The notes: generated by a model not told the origin, from the letters alone. Positions 48,177 through 58,738 are shown, counted from the first letter of the stretch. The stretch: 64,000 nt of DNA from Undaria pinnatifida (GCA_012845835.1 JABAKD010000024.1:4474181-4538180), one strand, 5' to 3'. Translations and numbers: made by a program.

Positions 48177-49655
48177 CTAAATCGACCCGCTGCTGGTACA
48201 GCCTTCGGCAGTGGCGACGGAGGCAGAAATACGAGCGACGAATTTCCCCTGGCGTGCAGAAAGGCCGTCAATCCTTATAAGTGGTTCGTGTGTGCGAAAA
48301 TTGTGAAAATCGGTATAGGTAAGGGGGAATCCACCCAAGACATCATGTTCAGTGCGGGGCACGAGCCCACCCAAGGCAGTGCTTTTGGCGAGGGGCGCGG
48401 GACACGAGCCTATCCAAGCATTGCTTTCGATGCGGGATACGAGCCCACTCAAGCCAGTGCCTTCCGCGCGGGGCACGAGCCCACTCAAACCGACCCCTGG
48501 GATCGGCGAGGAGAGAGTGCACAGCCCACAGGTTCGTAGAAGGTAAATATCGCTATCTCCAACGGGGTTGGGGCTTGTCAACCCCACGGGTTTGAAGCTT
48601 GTCAACCCACTGCGATCGTGCTCCGTAGCAGGCTCTGGCGAGCGGATCAGAGAATCGACGTTGCCGTTGGCGCTTCCTTTGCGGTACTCGAGTGTGCACG
48701 AGTCCAAGCTACCGCTGGACCCGTGCTTTGTGGGTCCCCACTTTGCCAATGCGCTCCCGTGCCTTGTGGCCGGAGGATATTCGGATTTTAGTTCCCCAAA
48801 GTACCCTCGGAAGCGTTTAGGAGCCCAAACAATGCTGCCGGCCTCCAAATCTAGAAGAGTCCAGTGCCTTTCCGAGTCGAACGTTGCTCGACTGATGTAC
48901 TCGACTTTGATAGTGAACGAAAATTCGTCCAGGGTCACAGTATCCCCGACGAAACAGGGGCCGTGTTCTGACTGCGCAAGGTCAGGGCCGACGCCAGAGC
49001 GCCAAAACGTCACGGCTTTTAGTCGGCCAGCGCGTCCGAAAAATAGGTCGAAACCTTCGAAGGAGGACCTTCGCGAACGCCGGCTGCTGTTAACGGCCCG
49101 GCGGCGGCGCGTATGAGACTTATTGTTCCCTGCATTCGCAGTGCAAGTGCGGAACCGACGAGGGGAGCCGGGTGGGCCGACCCGGTCTCACGGTCGCGTT
49201 GCTTCGCGAACGGCAGAAAGTGCCTCACCGAGAATTTTTTTATCTCTCCACTGTCATAGGTTGTTGGCCCTTGGATCATCCACTCGGAAACCAATGCCCC
49301 ACACTGGGTCCAGAGGGCTGGTTTCAGCCAGAAGCTTGTTGCCAGAGCTCAAAAGGTGATTTGTCATGTCTGCATTCTGCGTGAGTTCGGCGTAGGTGCC
49401 AGATAACACGGCGTTTTGCTTCTCCCTGTCCCCAACAGCGGAGTCAAAGTTGCGCACTCCTCGACCGATGCGTTTGTGTGTGCTCGGGTCAGGCGACGAC
49501 ATGATGAGCTCCACTGCTCGATGGTCTTGAAAAAGGCTCGGCCATCATATACTGCTCCGCGCAAGAATATGACATGTCGTCCACGACAAACGACAAAGGG
49601 GACCACGGTGAAAAATAGGATGGGCGCTGCCAGAACAACACCACTGTGTCTGAGG
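48177..49655 (-). pseudogene. NADAR-domain gene, broken, with unknown C-terminal region
   Basis: The minus strand carries a NADAR (YbiA-like) fold from about 49655 to 49188: VVLFWQRPSYFSPWSPLSF, YSCAEQYMMAE, then, one frame over, LFQDHRAVELIMSSPDP, KRIGRGVRNFD, a NAVLSGTYAE segment, NKLLAETSPLDPVWGIGF, and KKILGEALSAVREATRP. NADAR proteins act on ADP-ribose- or riboflavin-pathway N-glycosides. The breaks are a frameshift near 49536, where a few bases of the expected motif after AEQYMMAE are missing, and in-frame TGA codons at 49254-49256 and 49188-49190. The frame continues past the second stop to 48177 with a basic linker, a beta-rich segment (VTLDEFSFTIKVEYISRA) and a repeat region. I do not recognise the C-terminal part. 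TGA is the stop of the CCT gene, so recoding is unlikely. Confidence 0.8.
48345..48490. repeat. ~42-45-bp tandem repeats
   Basis: Units contain cacgagcccacccaa, cagtgcttt and gcgggg, starting near 48357, 48402, 48436 and 48475. They fall in the 3' part of the NADAR pseudogene frame and keep it open. Confidence 0.75.
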
Positions 49656-49684
49656 AGTATTTGAGAGAATGATCAAAAGCCGTG

Positions 49685-50035
49685 TTGGAAATTTGGCCTG
49701 CAATGTCCCCGTCCGGGAACACCAGGCCTCGGCACTTGGGCTTGTGGTGTCCCCTAGTGGGAACAACAGGCCTCGGGAGCACGACGCGAATCCGAACCCG
49801 CGGTTTCTTGCCTCGGGTCTTCTTCGCTCGTTGGCGGAAAAACGCGAGATTCCGCTCTAATTACGCTCGAAAAATGGTCAACAACCGACGGTTCCAACCC
49901 GTCGGTACCCTCGTTGGAAAGTTTGGGACGGCAATGTCCCCTTCTGGGAACACCAGTCCTCGGCTCTTTGGGCCTGTAGTGTCCCCTTGCGGGAGCAACA
50001 AGTATCATGTGTGGATGGATTCCGATCCCGGCATG
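49685..50035. repeat. Two ~200-bp diverged repeats with box B-like motifs
   Basis: The units at about 49687-49820 and 49915-50035 share tttggcctgcaatgtccccg (near match), gggaacaccaggcctcgg, tgtggtgtcccc and gggaacaacag. Each ends in a minus-strand box B-like motif (gggttcggattcgc; gggatcggaatcc), suggesting tRNA-related retroelements on the minus strand. The first abuts the start of the NADAR homology. Confidence 0.55.
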
Positions 50036-50441
50036 TGACCCTACCGTGCTCGGGTGACGCCTACTTTGTGTATGAATCCTGTCCAATGAGCGACCAGACA
50101 AAACTGACATGTTTTTATTTTCGTCTAATAAAACTCGAGTTTGAAATACTTAGCTGTCAAAATCGTAAGCACTGTAGTCGCGTACTGTATTTACAAGAAG
50201 TGAGCGATCTACACGGCTAGCAACAAGCAGCAACAATGCAATAGCATTCGAGGAGTTGAATGACGAAGGCAGTCATACCACCGTGTTTCGCGCCTGGAAC
50301 AACGTCAGCACGTTTCCGCACGATCAGACAACACACAGACAGTCGATCTGGGAGGCTCGGATAAAGATTATACTACTATATCATGCATTGTATATTTCAG
50401 AAGCTGGCTCAGTGCGCGTCTTTCAGTGGCTACGAAGAGAA

Positions 50442-51165
50442 CACGCAGCGGACATGGTCAGTCACCTTACTGGCCCCGGATGCTTGATTGAGTTAAAGTA
50501 TCGTAAGAAACGCAATCGACACGTTTCGTCGCCAGACGAAAGGGTCAGTCGGCGTGTGGTCGGACTTATCCGATCGAAATCTGATGAATGAAGCTCGGAA
50601 TCAGATTCATTCAAAAAACGGTAGCTATTAATAGTAGTACATTGTTATGATTATTAGTCTCTATCGAACTCTTGGCATTACCTTGTGCATACTGTGCGTG
50701 CAGACTATGATTGTGTATGGTAACTTTTTACTCTACCAAGTATTGAATTGAACAATTCGAAGTGCTGTCCTGCCCTACCCGAAGCATGGGTGCCGGCGAA
50801 TGCCGGCACCCTTGCGGAGCCCTTGTAAATATATATGATAATTCTTTCCTTCGGGGATTCGGTCAGATTTTTTTTTCGTCTCGGCCTCAGGATACGATTC
50901 TTGGAACTGGAATTCTCGGTCAAATAGCTTCGTTCGAGTGCCGTCTTCGGGGCGCGGCTCCAACACCCCTCGCCCTGCCGTATCCGTTCCGCACCTCGAC
51001 GTGAACGCGGATAGACGCTGGGCGAGACAAGCGAGAAAGTGCGCTTATTTCTGTATTTTGGGCGGTATACGCTCGAGCTATTCTTGGATCTTGGCATATG
51101 TAGAGCTTGAACGAATAAATAAGGGACAACATTTCCAAATTGGCGTCATTTCCAAAATGGCATCT
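50442..51165 (+). repeat. Composite interspersed repeat, longest copy
   Basis: Parts recur elsewhere in the window: 50442-50560 at 53552-53660 (cgcagcggacatggtcag through cacgtttcgtcgccagac); 50552-50833 at 57340-57633 (ttatccgatcgaaatctgat through gcatgggtgccggcgaatgc); and 50905-51165 at 52108-52295 (ttctcggtcaaatagcttcg through acatttccaaattggcgtca). The order suggests one element of at least 720 bp with truncated relatives. The inverted gggtgccggcg / cgccggcaccc-like hairpin near 50790 is kept in both copies. Confidence 0.75.
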
Positions 51166-51238
51166 AAATTTCTTCCCGACGATGCTTTTTTCATGGCCGC
51201 CTCCAAGCGCTTGCCCTGTCGTAGCTACTACTGCTGTG

Positions 51239-51800
51239 TTATAAGGCTTAGTTTGGGGAAGCTATTGGTTGACCTTGTGCGAGTGGTCAACCGGACTAAT
51301 ACCCAACTATTAACCTTAACAAATGGCGTCGTCGACAGACCATGAGCTTTTTGGGTCGTGGGTTCAAATCCCATATCCACCATAATAAACTTTTTCAGAC
51401 TTTCCCCATGTCGAACTTGAAAAATACTCTCCCCGGTATACCCAGGAAATGAAACGGCTTGGATGTATTGACAGATTCGCCGGTATGTCCGGCCGACCTG
51501 CTATCCCGCCGTTTCAGGGGGGAGGGGTGTTATAAGGCTTAGTTTGGGTCAGCTACTGGTTAACCTTTTGCAAGTGATCAAACGGACTAATACCCCACTA
51601 ATACCTTAACAGCTGTGTGTCGTTTCCTGTCGGCTCAGTGGGTATAGTGCTACATGGCCAACGAAGGATGTGTCGTGAGTACGATTCTCACCCAGATCAT
51701 ATTTGGTATTCAGGAGCGTGCGCGCTGGAGACGTTATGAATGGTTATTATAGTTGTTAGTGTTCTCCTGAGTACTGCTAACTGTAGTACGTGGAGAGGGC
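51239..51800 (+). repeat. Tandem ~290-bp units with tRNA-like sequence
   Basis: ttataaggcttagtttgggg, an agctattggttgacctt block, ggactaatacccaacta and ccttaaca recur at 51239 and 51530. Each is followed by a tRNA-like segment: gtcgtgggttcaaatcccat at about 51355 (box B-like, followed by ccacca), and ggctcagtgggtatagtgc with gtgagtacgattctcacc at 51640-51690. Confidence 0.65.
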
Positions 51801-52025
51801 ATAGTTCCGGAGACCGCTCTTACGAAGTCGGTGACAATTAATTAACGAACTGGAAAACATATTTGGTTGTTTTTTCGCATAACCCACTCACTGTGAGTGT
51901 TACTGAGTCAAGTGACAGTGGTTAGTTTTATGTGTCGTGAGTTCGATTCTCACCGACTTCATATTTGTCTTTTTCAAACGTGCGCGCTGACGACATTATA
52001 AATGGTTATTTTGGTAGTTTAACAT
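51636..52025 (+). mobile_element. tRNA-derived repeat pair (SINE3)
   Basis: Two copies end alike. At 51663-51745, gtgtcgtgagtacgattctc leads to gtgcgcgctggagacg and atgaatggttatt. At 51931-52010, gtgtcgtgagttcgattctc leads to gtgcgcgctgacgac and ataaatggttatt. The second ends in a TA microsatellite (52024-52040). Confidence 0.55.
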
Positions 52026-52107
52026 ATATATATATATATATTTAGTAGCACCAATACCCACTGAGCTACTGAGTCAAGTGATTAAGTATAGCTCAGTGGG
52101 CAGTGCT

Positions 52108-52295
52108 GTAGCATTTTCGGTCAAATCACTTCGTTCGAAGGCCGCTGTCCAAGCGAGAAGCGCGCAATTTTTTGTATTCGAACGGTCCTTTCCAGTTATT
52201 CTTCGCATTTTAATGTATGGAGAGGTTGATAAAATAAATTTGGCAAGACATTACTTCCAAATTGGCATCATATTTTGTGCCAAAATAAATAACAA
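52108..52295 (+). repeat. 3' part of the composite repeat
   Basis: It matches 50905-51165: ttttcggtcaaatcacttcg, then a diverged middle, then cttccaaattggcatcat. It is preceded at 52085-52107 by a box A-like tatagctcagtgggcagtgc. Confidence 0.6.
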
Positions 52296-52746
52296 TATTA
52301 CTGTAAAAAAATCCTCATGGTACTCTGCGGTTGGGATCATAGTAGTGCATTTGTTTATTGAACTTCAGTAGGTACACGTACATACATGGATATAAACGTG
52401 GCAAGCGCACGCATGACTAAACGAGGAGGTAGTCGTGATTACGACTACTGCGCCTGAAAAAGCCACACAGCAGCATTGCGAGTGGCTGCGTCCCCGGCGC
52501 CTCGAGGGTTGTTGTATTATACAAGTTCCTCCTGTTGTTAAGCTGCGACACTCGAAGGTGGTGGTAAGTAGACAGTGGGATGGCGTGCTTTGTTCTTGCT
52601 GTGGCCCCTGACTCCGTTGCTGTGGTCGTTTGCCGGTCAAGTGCAAGCGGTCGTGTGTTGGTACGTAGCTGACAAATAAGTTTGTGTTGCTTCGTACTTG
52701 ACGTGCTCCTTGTTGCTGCTGATTGCTGATTAATCATCTCTTCTAG

Positions 52747-53055
52747 TGATGTTTTTTTTGCACACTTCTACTTTCTAGCTTCTGAACATACATCCCGTGG
52801 TCACAGGCGTCGTCCTTCCCTTTCCCCCCCAGGTTATTGCTTTCATTATTTTGGCGCATATAGGGTTCAGCACCCACTGATCATCGATTTTTCATCTAGT
52901 GTTGCTAACTCACGCTCTCGCGCTTTCCGCAAGTCAATTAGTGCACAAGACGAAAAATTATGCGAGAACGCACTCGGGGGGATTCGAACTTACGAAGCTG
53001 ACCGATACCAGACTCGAGGATATAACCTGATACGCCACCGGGGCAGTGAGTGATA
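52747..53055 (-). mobile_element. SINE2, near full length
   Basis: On the minus strand it has the head gccccggtggcgtatcaggt, box B-like agttcgaatcc, and then ttgacttgcggaaagcgcga, gcgtgagttagcaa, a gctgaaccctatatgcg block, acgcctgtgaccacggg and an A8 tail. It matches 63232-63541 along its whole length. Confidence 0.88.
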
Positions 53056-53063
53056 TAGAGCCG

Positions 53064-53427
53064 GTCGCCGCGGTGGTCTAGTGGGGTTACACTCATACTA
53101 CTACTATTAATACTAGCGTTGGTCCTTGAGTTAAATATCCACCGTTGTGAGCTTTTTTGGCTTCATTTATTTGCAGAAATAAATGGGAAAGAAAGGATCA
53201 ACTAACTGCTGAAATCGCCTAGCAGCGTGGGTAGGTACAAATCGACGCGAGTCGACGAGGGAAGAAAATGCTGAATTTTTCTCGCGACGAAAATTAGGGT
53301 AGGTACCGTCGTAGTGAGGAGGGGGGAGGGGAGCCCGCTATATCACCCCGGATCTAAGTTATACCACTGGGAGGGCGAGAGTAATGCGAGCATCACAATA
53401 AATGGGATGGGAAAAAGAAAAGAAGTG
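53064..53427 (+). mobile_element. SINE1, full length, head-to-head with SINE2
   Basis: It starts gtcgccgcggtggtctagtgg and has the SINE1 body (gacgcgagtcgacgagggaa, tctcgcgacgaaaa, gtaccgtcgtag, accccggatctaagtt) and an A-rich end. Box B is mutated (gagttaaatatcc), and a ctactactattaata insertion lies in the anticodon-arm region. Its head faces the SINE2 head 10 bp away. Confidence 0.85.
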
Positions 53428-53551
53428 AAGTGTATTACTACTGCTGCTGTAATAATACGATACCCAATCAAGTTGCACCGATCGACTCGATCTGGACTGA
53501 CTGCTGTTGTTGTACTATGCAATCGGTCCATGTGTACAACTTCTCTAATCA

Positions 53552-53664
53552 CACGCAGCGGACATGGTCAGGCACCTTACTGGCCCCGAATGCTTGTGGT
53601 TGAATAAAACTATCATGAGAAACGCACTCGACACGTTTCGTCGCCAGACTAAAGGGTCAGTCTG
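53552..53664 (+). repeat. 5' part of the composite repeat
   Basis: It matches 50442-50560 with about ten differences, and diverges after gtcagtctg. Confidence 0.7.
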
Positions 53665-53698
53665 TTAGAGATGCTACCTATCAGTAATCGTCATGTCG

Positions 53699-54252
53699 TT
53701 ACTTTGGCCCGCACTCTGATGCGGCTCCAGGATCTTGTGGTGGTTCCTCCTCCGGAGATGATGCCTGTTCCTCTGCCAGGGATGACGCCTTTTCCTCCTC
53801 CGGAGACGCTGCTTCTTGCCGGCCAGCGTTGTCTTGTAGCTTTCCCTTAATCCTTTCTCGATGGCGGTAAAGTTCGGTGATGGTGCCCTTCTTGTGTGTG
53901 TCCAAAATAGTGAAGTTCAAGTAGGAGGTGAAATCGATGACGTCGTTCTCGTAATTTTCATCGGTTGGGAAATTAATTCCCACAGGTGGCATGGGGTTAA
54001 GGAGGTGTCTCCAAAAAAGTGACGTTGCGACTTTCGACCACAGTTCCTTTCACCGGTTTGTAGATGCGATAAGCTTTGCTGTCCTGACTGAGCCCTCAGA
54101 GCTTGTCTTCCCAAGCCTTGTCGCCGAGCTTTGGTGTGTGGGTTTCGATGTGCACGAATGCGCTTGACCCGATAGCAAGCAGAGCTGATAGATCTGCGTC
54201 TTTATCGTGCATCTTGAAGAAAGGTGTTCTTTCTCCCAATGTCGCGTGCCGT
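53699..54252 (-). pseudogene. Ty1/copia retrotransposon remnant (integrase to RT linker)
   Basis: On the minus strand from about 54252 the frame reads TPFFKMHDKDADLSALLAIG, AFVHIETHTPKLGDKAWEDK, then, after a TGA at 54096-54098, QDSKAYRIYKPVKGTVVESR and NVTFLETPP. This is the end of a copia integrase: the P-F x D-L-S-H-L-R-x-F-G block, the K-L-x-K-x-x-G-Y block, the S-K-x-Y-R-x-Y block and the x-V-x-x-S-R-x-V-x-F block. After a stop and frameshift near 54000 the linker continues from an ATG at 53992 for 97 codons, ending in Glu/Pro/Ser-rich sequence. No reverse transcriptase, protease or LTR is visible. The right side ends abruptly near the foldback. Confidence 0.75.
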
Positions 54253-54419
54253 GAGGTGACCTATTAGTTAGATAGACTGCTGTGGTGCCTCAAACCGGGA
54301 TCGAGGAGAGCGGCAACACGGATTCACGATCATCATCACTGAGGACGGCTGATCAAGAAAACTACTGCTGCTTACGGGGGCTTCTTCTGCATCTCGACGA
54401 GTTCGACGAGAATCCAGCA

Positions 54420-56460
54420 ACGAAGAAGAGCTGATACACGCCGCATGCCATCTCATAGAGCCGTCCATGCCGCTGCTGCAATTCCCACCCACCCCCGCCC
54501 CCAACACCCCCTCCTTCCCCACCACCCGCACAATCGCCTAGACCTAGCACCACGCGTATAGCAAACCCCTACATCTATGCGACCTAAAGCCCTCCTCCCC
54601 CGCCCCCCGCCCCCCCCGCCACATTCCCCTCCCCTCCCCGACAAGAAGGGTTTATAGTTTCCACGCACAAATTGAGCTGCCCCACCCGTCCCCTCCCCTC
54701 CCTCCCCCCCCCCCGCCCCCCTTTTGATCAAAATCAGGCCCCACGTCCTTAAAAAGTCCGCCCTCCCCTCACCGGTTATTTGACTTACGGGATTCACTCG
54801 ATAAACTGATGCCATTCCTTCCACAGCTATCAGATTTTGCCCCCCTCGAAAACGGGTTTTATAGTTTCCGCGCACAGACTGATTAACATCACCCTGTTGA
54901 CCCTGATAGCTACACTGTAGCTGCAAGGGGATTCGCCGACCTATATTCTTAATGAGGACACAAAACCCGTAATACGCGCGATCGGAGTATCACACACGGC
55001 TTGCAAAGATGAGGTTCGACAAAATATTCGATCTCACAGCTGGAGTGTATTTCAATTTTTATAATATTATAAAAAATGAAAATACACTCCAGCTGTGAGA
55101 TCGAAGATTTCGTCGAAACTCATCTTTGCAAGCTGTGTGTGATACTCCGATCGCGCGCATTACGAGCTGTGTGTCCTCATTAAGGATATAGGTCGGCGAC
55201 TCCCCTTACAACTACAGTGTAGCTATCAGGGTCAACAGGGTGATCTTAGTCAGTCTGTGCGCGGAAACTATAAAACCCGTTTCTGAGGGGGACAAAATCT
55301 GACAGCTGTGGAGGGAAATGTATCCTTTTATCAAGTGAATCTTGTAAGTCGAATAACCGGTGAGGGGGCGGGGCGGAGTTTTGAAGGACGTGGGGGCCTG
55401 GTTTTGATCAAAAGCGAGCGGGTTTGGAGGGGGGGGGGGGGAAAGGGGGGGCAATTTGTGCATGTAAGCTATAAATCCTTTCAAGGGGATAAATCTGACG
55501 GTTTCGGCACCAGTTTATATTGGGGGGGGGGGGGGGGGGGTTGGGGCGGGGGGGGGGGGCGTGAGAGGCAGCTCAATATGTGCGTGGAAACTATACATTA
55601 TTTTGAGGGGATAATTGTGACGGTTTTGGAAATAATGCATCAGTTTATCATGTATATCCTGGGGTAAGTCGTACAATCAGTGAGTAAAAGAGAGGGTGGA
55701 GTGTTCGAGGGGGTGGGGTTGGGATGGGTTGGGGCGGGGGGGGGGGGGGAGGAGGTGGGGGGTGGGGGCGGGGGGGGGGCGGGGGGGGGGCGGGGGGGGG
55801 GAGGGGGCGGGGGGGGGGGGGGGGGAAAGGAAGGGCTTTAGGTGAGGGGTTTGTTATACGTGTGGTGCTAGGTCTAGGCGATGGTGCGGGTGATGGGGAA
55901 GAAGGGGGCTTTCGAGGCGGGGGGGGGGGGGGGGAACACAGCGGCATGGATGGCTCTCGAAAGATAATGAGGTGATATCCTGTGCGTGAAGTGTTTATTA
56001 ATCTGGCGGATTTCGATATTTGGTGGGGCGTTTGAGTAAGGGAGAGCAAGAGGGGGGGGGGGGGATTTTTTAGGAGGTTTAGGTCACAAATAATATTCAA
56101 ATACACTTCGGCTGTGAGATCAAAGATATGTAGCAGCTTGTTATATGCGTGGTGCTAGGTCTAGGCGATCGTGCGGGTGGTTGGAAAAGAGGGGGCGTTG
56201 GAGGGGGGGGGGGGGGGAGGAATTGAAAACTACGTCATGGATGGTCAGAAAAATAATGACCTGATATCAACTGCGTATAGGTGTTTATTACTCAGGCCGA
56301 TTTCGATTGTGAGTCGGGCGTTTGGACAAACTAGGCGGAAGGGGGGGGGAATCGGGGGACGGGGGGGGGGGGGGGGGGAGAGGGTTGGGGTTTTTTATGA
56401 ACAAGAGGGGTCAGGGGAGGGGGAGGGGAGGGGGGGGGGGGGTGGGGGGCGGGACATTTC
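54420..56460. mobile_element. Giant foldback palindrome with C-rich and G-rich arms
   Basis: The centre lies at about 55068. The left arm (54420-55067) and right arm (55070-55980, reversed) match in order: tacactccagctg and its mirror; cgatcg with tcacaca; gtcctcattaagg; tataggtcggcg; tgtagctatcagggtcaaca; gcgcggaaactataaaaccc; ataaccggtgaggg; ggacgtgggggcc; tggtgctaggtctaggcgat; and gcatggatggctc. The right arm holds an extra ~300 bp (about 55490-55720). Part of it is repeated directly at 56147-56460. The left arm is C-rich and the right arm G-rich, with many runs of 8-20. Confidence 0.85.
55001..55135. repeat. QLAKMS-type motif as inverted pair at the foldback centre
   Basis: gcttgcaaagatgag through cacagctggagtgtatttca on the plus strand is mirrored by gaaatacactccagctgtga (near match) through cttt and gcaagctgtgtg. 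The minus copy reads QLAKMSFDEIFDLTAGVYF. Confidence 0.8.
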
Positions 56461-56529
56461 AATATGTGCGCGGAAACTATAAATCCTCAAACGGGACAAA
56501 CCTGACGATTGAAGCAATAAGACATCCCT

Positions 56530-57339
56530 TTATATCATCTGGCTTGTAATGTTTACTATTCTAGAAGGTTTGATGTTAGATGCAGCATGCAACCCAGTGT
56601 TTAAGTGTAGTAAATAACGTGTTAAATCTTCATAATTTGTTGTTGTATGATACATGGATCGAAAGCTAGAATATTTTATAGAATATTTGTAGTTACCATT
56701 ATTTTCTGACATCGCTAATTATAAGAAAGAGATACCTATTGTCAAATACAACAGGCGAGGTGATGTGGTCATGCGCTGTTTGTCACCATCATCATACAGT
56801 TACCATTATTTTCTGACATCGCTAATTGTACGAAAGAGATACGTATTGCCAAATACAGCATGCGAGGTGATGTATGTGGCCATGTACTGTCTCCGCCATT
56901 GAGCATTAGAGGGAGGGATGCGAATCGTCAGTTTTAAAGGAACGCTTGGTATACATGTGCTCAATTACGTTACCTCGTTAGTCATACTTGGTATACACGC
57001 GCTCAATTACGTTACCTCGTTAGTCATACTTCGCTTGGCATAGGTTGGGAGGCGATCATGCAGACGGTATGTACGAAATACCCTACGTAATGGGTTGGTA
57101 AGGTTGTTTACCGCAATTTTAACACATCTGCCTGTGCTTCCTTTTCCACATTATTTTTGTCTCAAATAAATGTACGATTTCACGCCTATGATTTTACCTT
57201 GTCGATGTGGGGCTCTGCGGTCGTCAATTTTAAGTCAGAGATACCTGCTACAAATACATGAGGCGAGGTGGGTATGTGATGTCATATATATGCGATATAC
57301 TCCGGAGTAATATATAAGAGGGTTTAATACATACAGTCG
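56530..57339. other. AT-rich spacer with short tandem duplications, no gene
   Basis: agttaccattattttctgac and the following ~60 bp occur twice (56690-56755 and 56798-56870). cttggtatacatgtgctcaa and ttacgttacctcgttagtca recur (56945-56985 and 56986-57030). No coding frame is supported. Confidence 0.5.
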
Positions 57340-57633
57340 GCGGGTGCTCGGATTTATCCGATTGAAATCTGATAAATGAAGTTCGGAATCGGATTAACTT
57401 AAAAAACGGTAGCCATTAATAGTAGTAGTACATCAATTGTTATGATTGTTAGTCTATATCGAACTCTTGGCATTACCTTACATACTGCTGTACGCGCAGA
57501 CTATGATTGTGCGTGGTGACTTTTTCACTCTACCGAGTATATTGAATCGAACAATTCGAAGTGCTGCCCTGCCCTACCCGAAGCATGGGCGCCGGCGTAT
57601 GCCGGCAGCCATGCGGAGCCCTTGTATCTTAGA
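57340..57633 (+). repeat. Middle part of the composite repeat
   Basis: It matches 50552-50833 from ggatttatccgattgaaatc to gccggcagcc and gcggagcccttgta. Confidence 0.8.
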
Positions 57634-58520
57634 GGATCGGTACCGGTATATCTTAATGGGAATCATCCATTTTAGATCGGCAGACGGCAGATAAACAGTG
57701 GCTGCCTGACTTGTGATACTAAAAGCAGGTAATAAGCGGGAAGCGTAGCGCCGCAGTACTCTCAACCGCTCGGGACATTTCACAGCTGCGAAATGAACAA
57801 ACATCTCAAAAGTAGCAAAATCTCCCACCTCCCGCACCCCACCCGCCCCTCCTCTGCCTCCGCCCCTTTTCAGTGTCGTCCATGGTTGTGCGGGTGAGCT
57901 TCTTTTCCTCCCGGACGGGACAAATTTTGGCAGGAGCAACAGGAGCTTTATTCACAAGTAGTACGAAAGTACAGTGGTAGGAGTAGCTTGGTTCCCGAAA
58001 ACATACAAGTATGTGCAGTTCGCGCCGAGGCGTCTTGCGTGGCGTTGTGGCGTTGGTGTTGTGGCATTCTATACCGGTTTTCAAGTACAACAAGGGAGCG
58101 GTCAATATCAGGGGTTAAACCGTGTAGTCTCCCATATATACGTACTACCCATATGCCAGTTTAGACTGAAATTTAAATACCGTTTAAATTACATACAGTA
58201 AAAGAATAAAAACAGTATTAACATTAAAAACCGAGAAAGGTAAACCGCGGCCGCCTATATCTGACCAATGTGAACGGTAATATAATAACCATTTTGATTT
58301 CATATAATGATTACAATGGTTATTATTTTTATGTCCATATGGTATATTTGCGGTCTTTGCGGTCTTTTGTCTACCGCTGATGTCTACCACTTTTATCGAA
58401 AATATAAGGATATATTTAATTTTATATTTAATAAAAAACGATTATTATATTTCCGTCCAAAGAACTCGTGTCTCGCTTCATCTCATCTTTTTTTCAAATT
58501 TGGAGAACTATAACACCCGG

Positions 58521-58527
58521 TATAAAA
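58521..58527 (+). promoter_or_regulatory. TATA box of the secreted-protein gene
   Basis: cggtataaaaacaacc lies 218 bp before the proposed ATG at 58739. The sequence that follows is CA-rich (caaccaaccaacgacaacaa), as in many 5' leaders, and lacks long repeats. Confidence 0.5.
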
Positions 58528-58738
58528 ACAACCAACCAACGACAACAAACCGGAGAGAACATAAAACAACGCCCAAGGAAAAATATCGCTCGCTTTCTTT
58601 CGTTCGACACAAAACACAACAACGACCGTACCACCTTCTGCCACTACACCGCCCGTACCGCATCGCGACGATCACGACAACCACACACAACAGGCGACTG
58701 GCCGGAAGCTATCCTCTCCCTACCCGAGAAGTCAAAGA

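Noticed and set aside
49188..49256. Recoding of TGA in the NADAR gene
   Set aside because: The CCT gene terminates at TGA, and the NADAR frame is also broken by a frameshift, so pseudogenisation is simpler.
51330..53060. tRNA-like segments as functional tRNA genes
   Set aside because: Box A and box B are present, but the acceptor stems do not pair and the sequences sit at the heads of repeated elements.
55430..56460. Gly-rich and Pro-rich frames in the foldback
   Set aside because: They are translations of G and C homopolymer runs.
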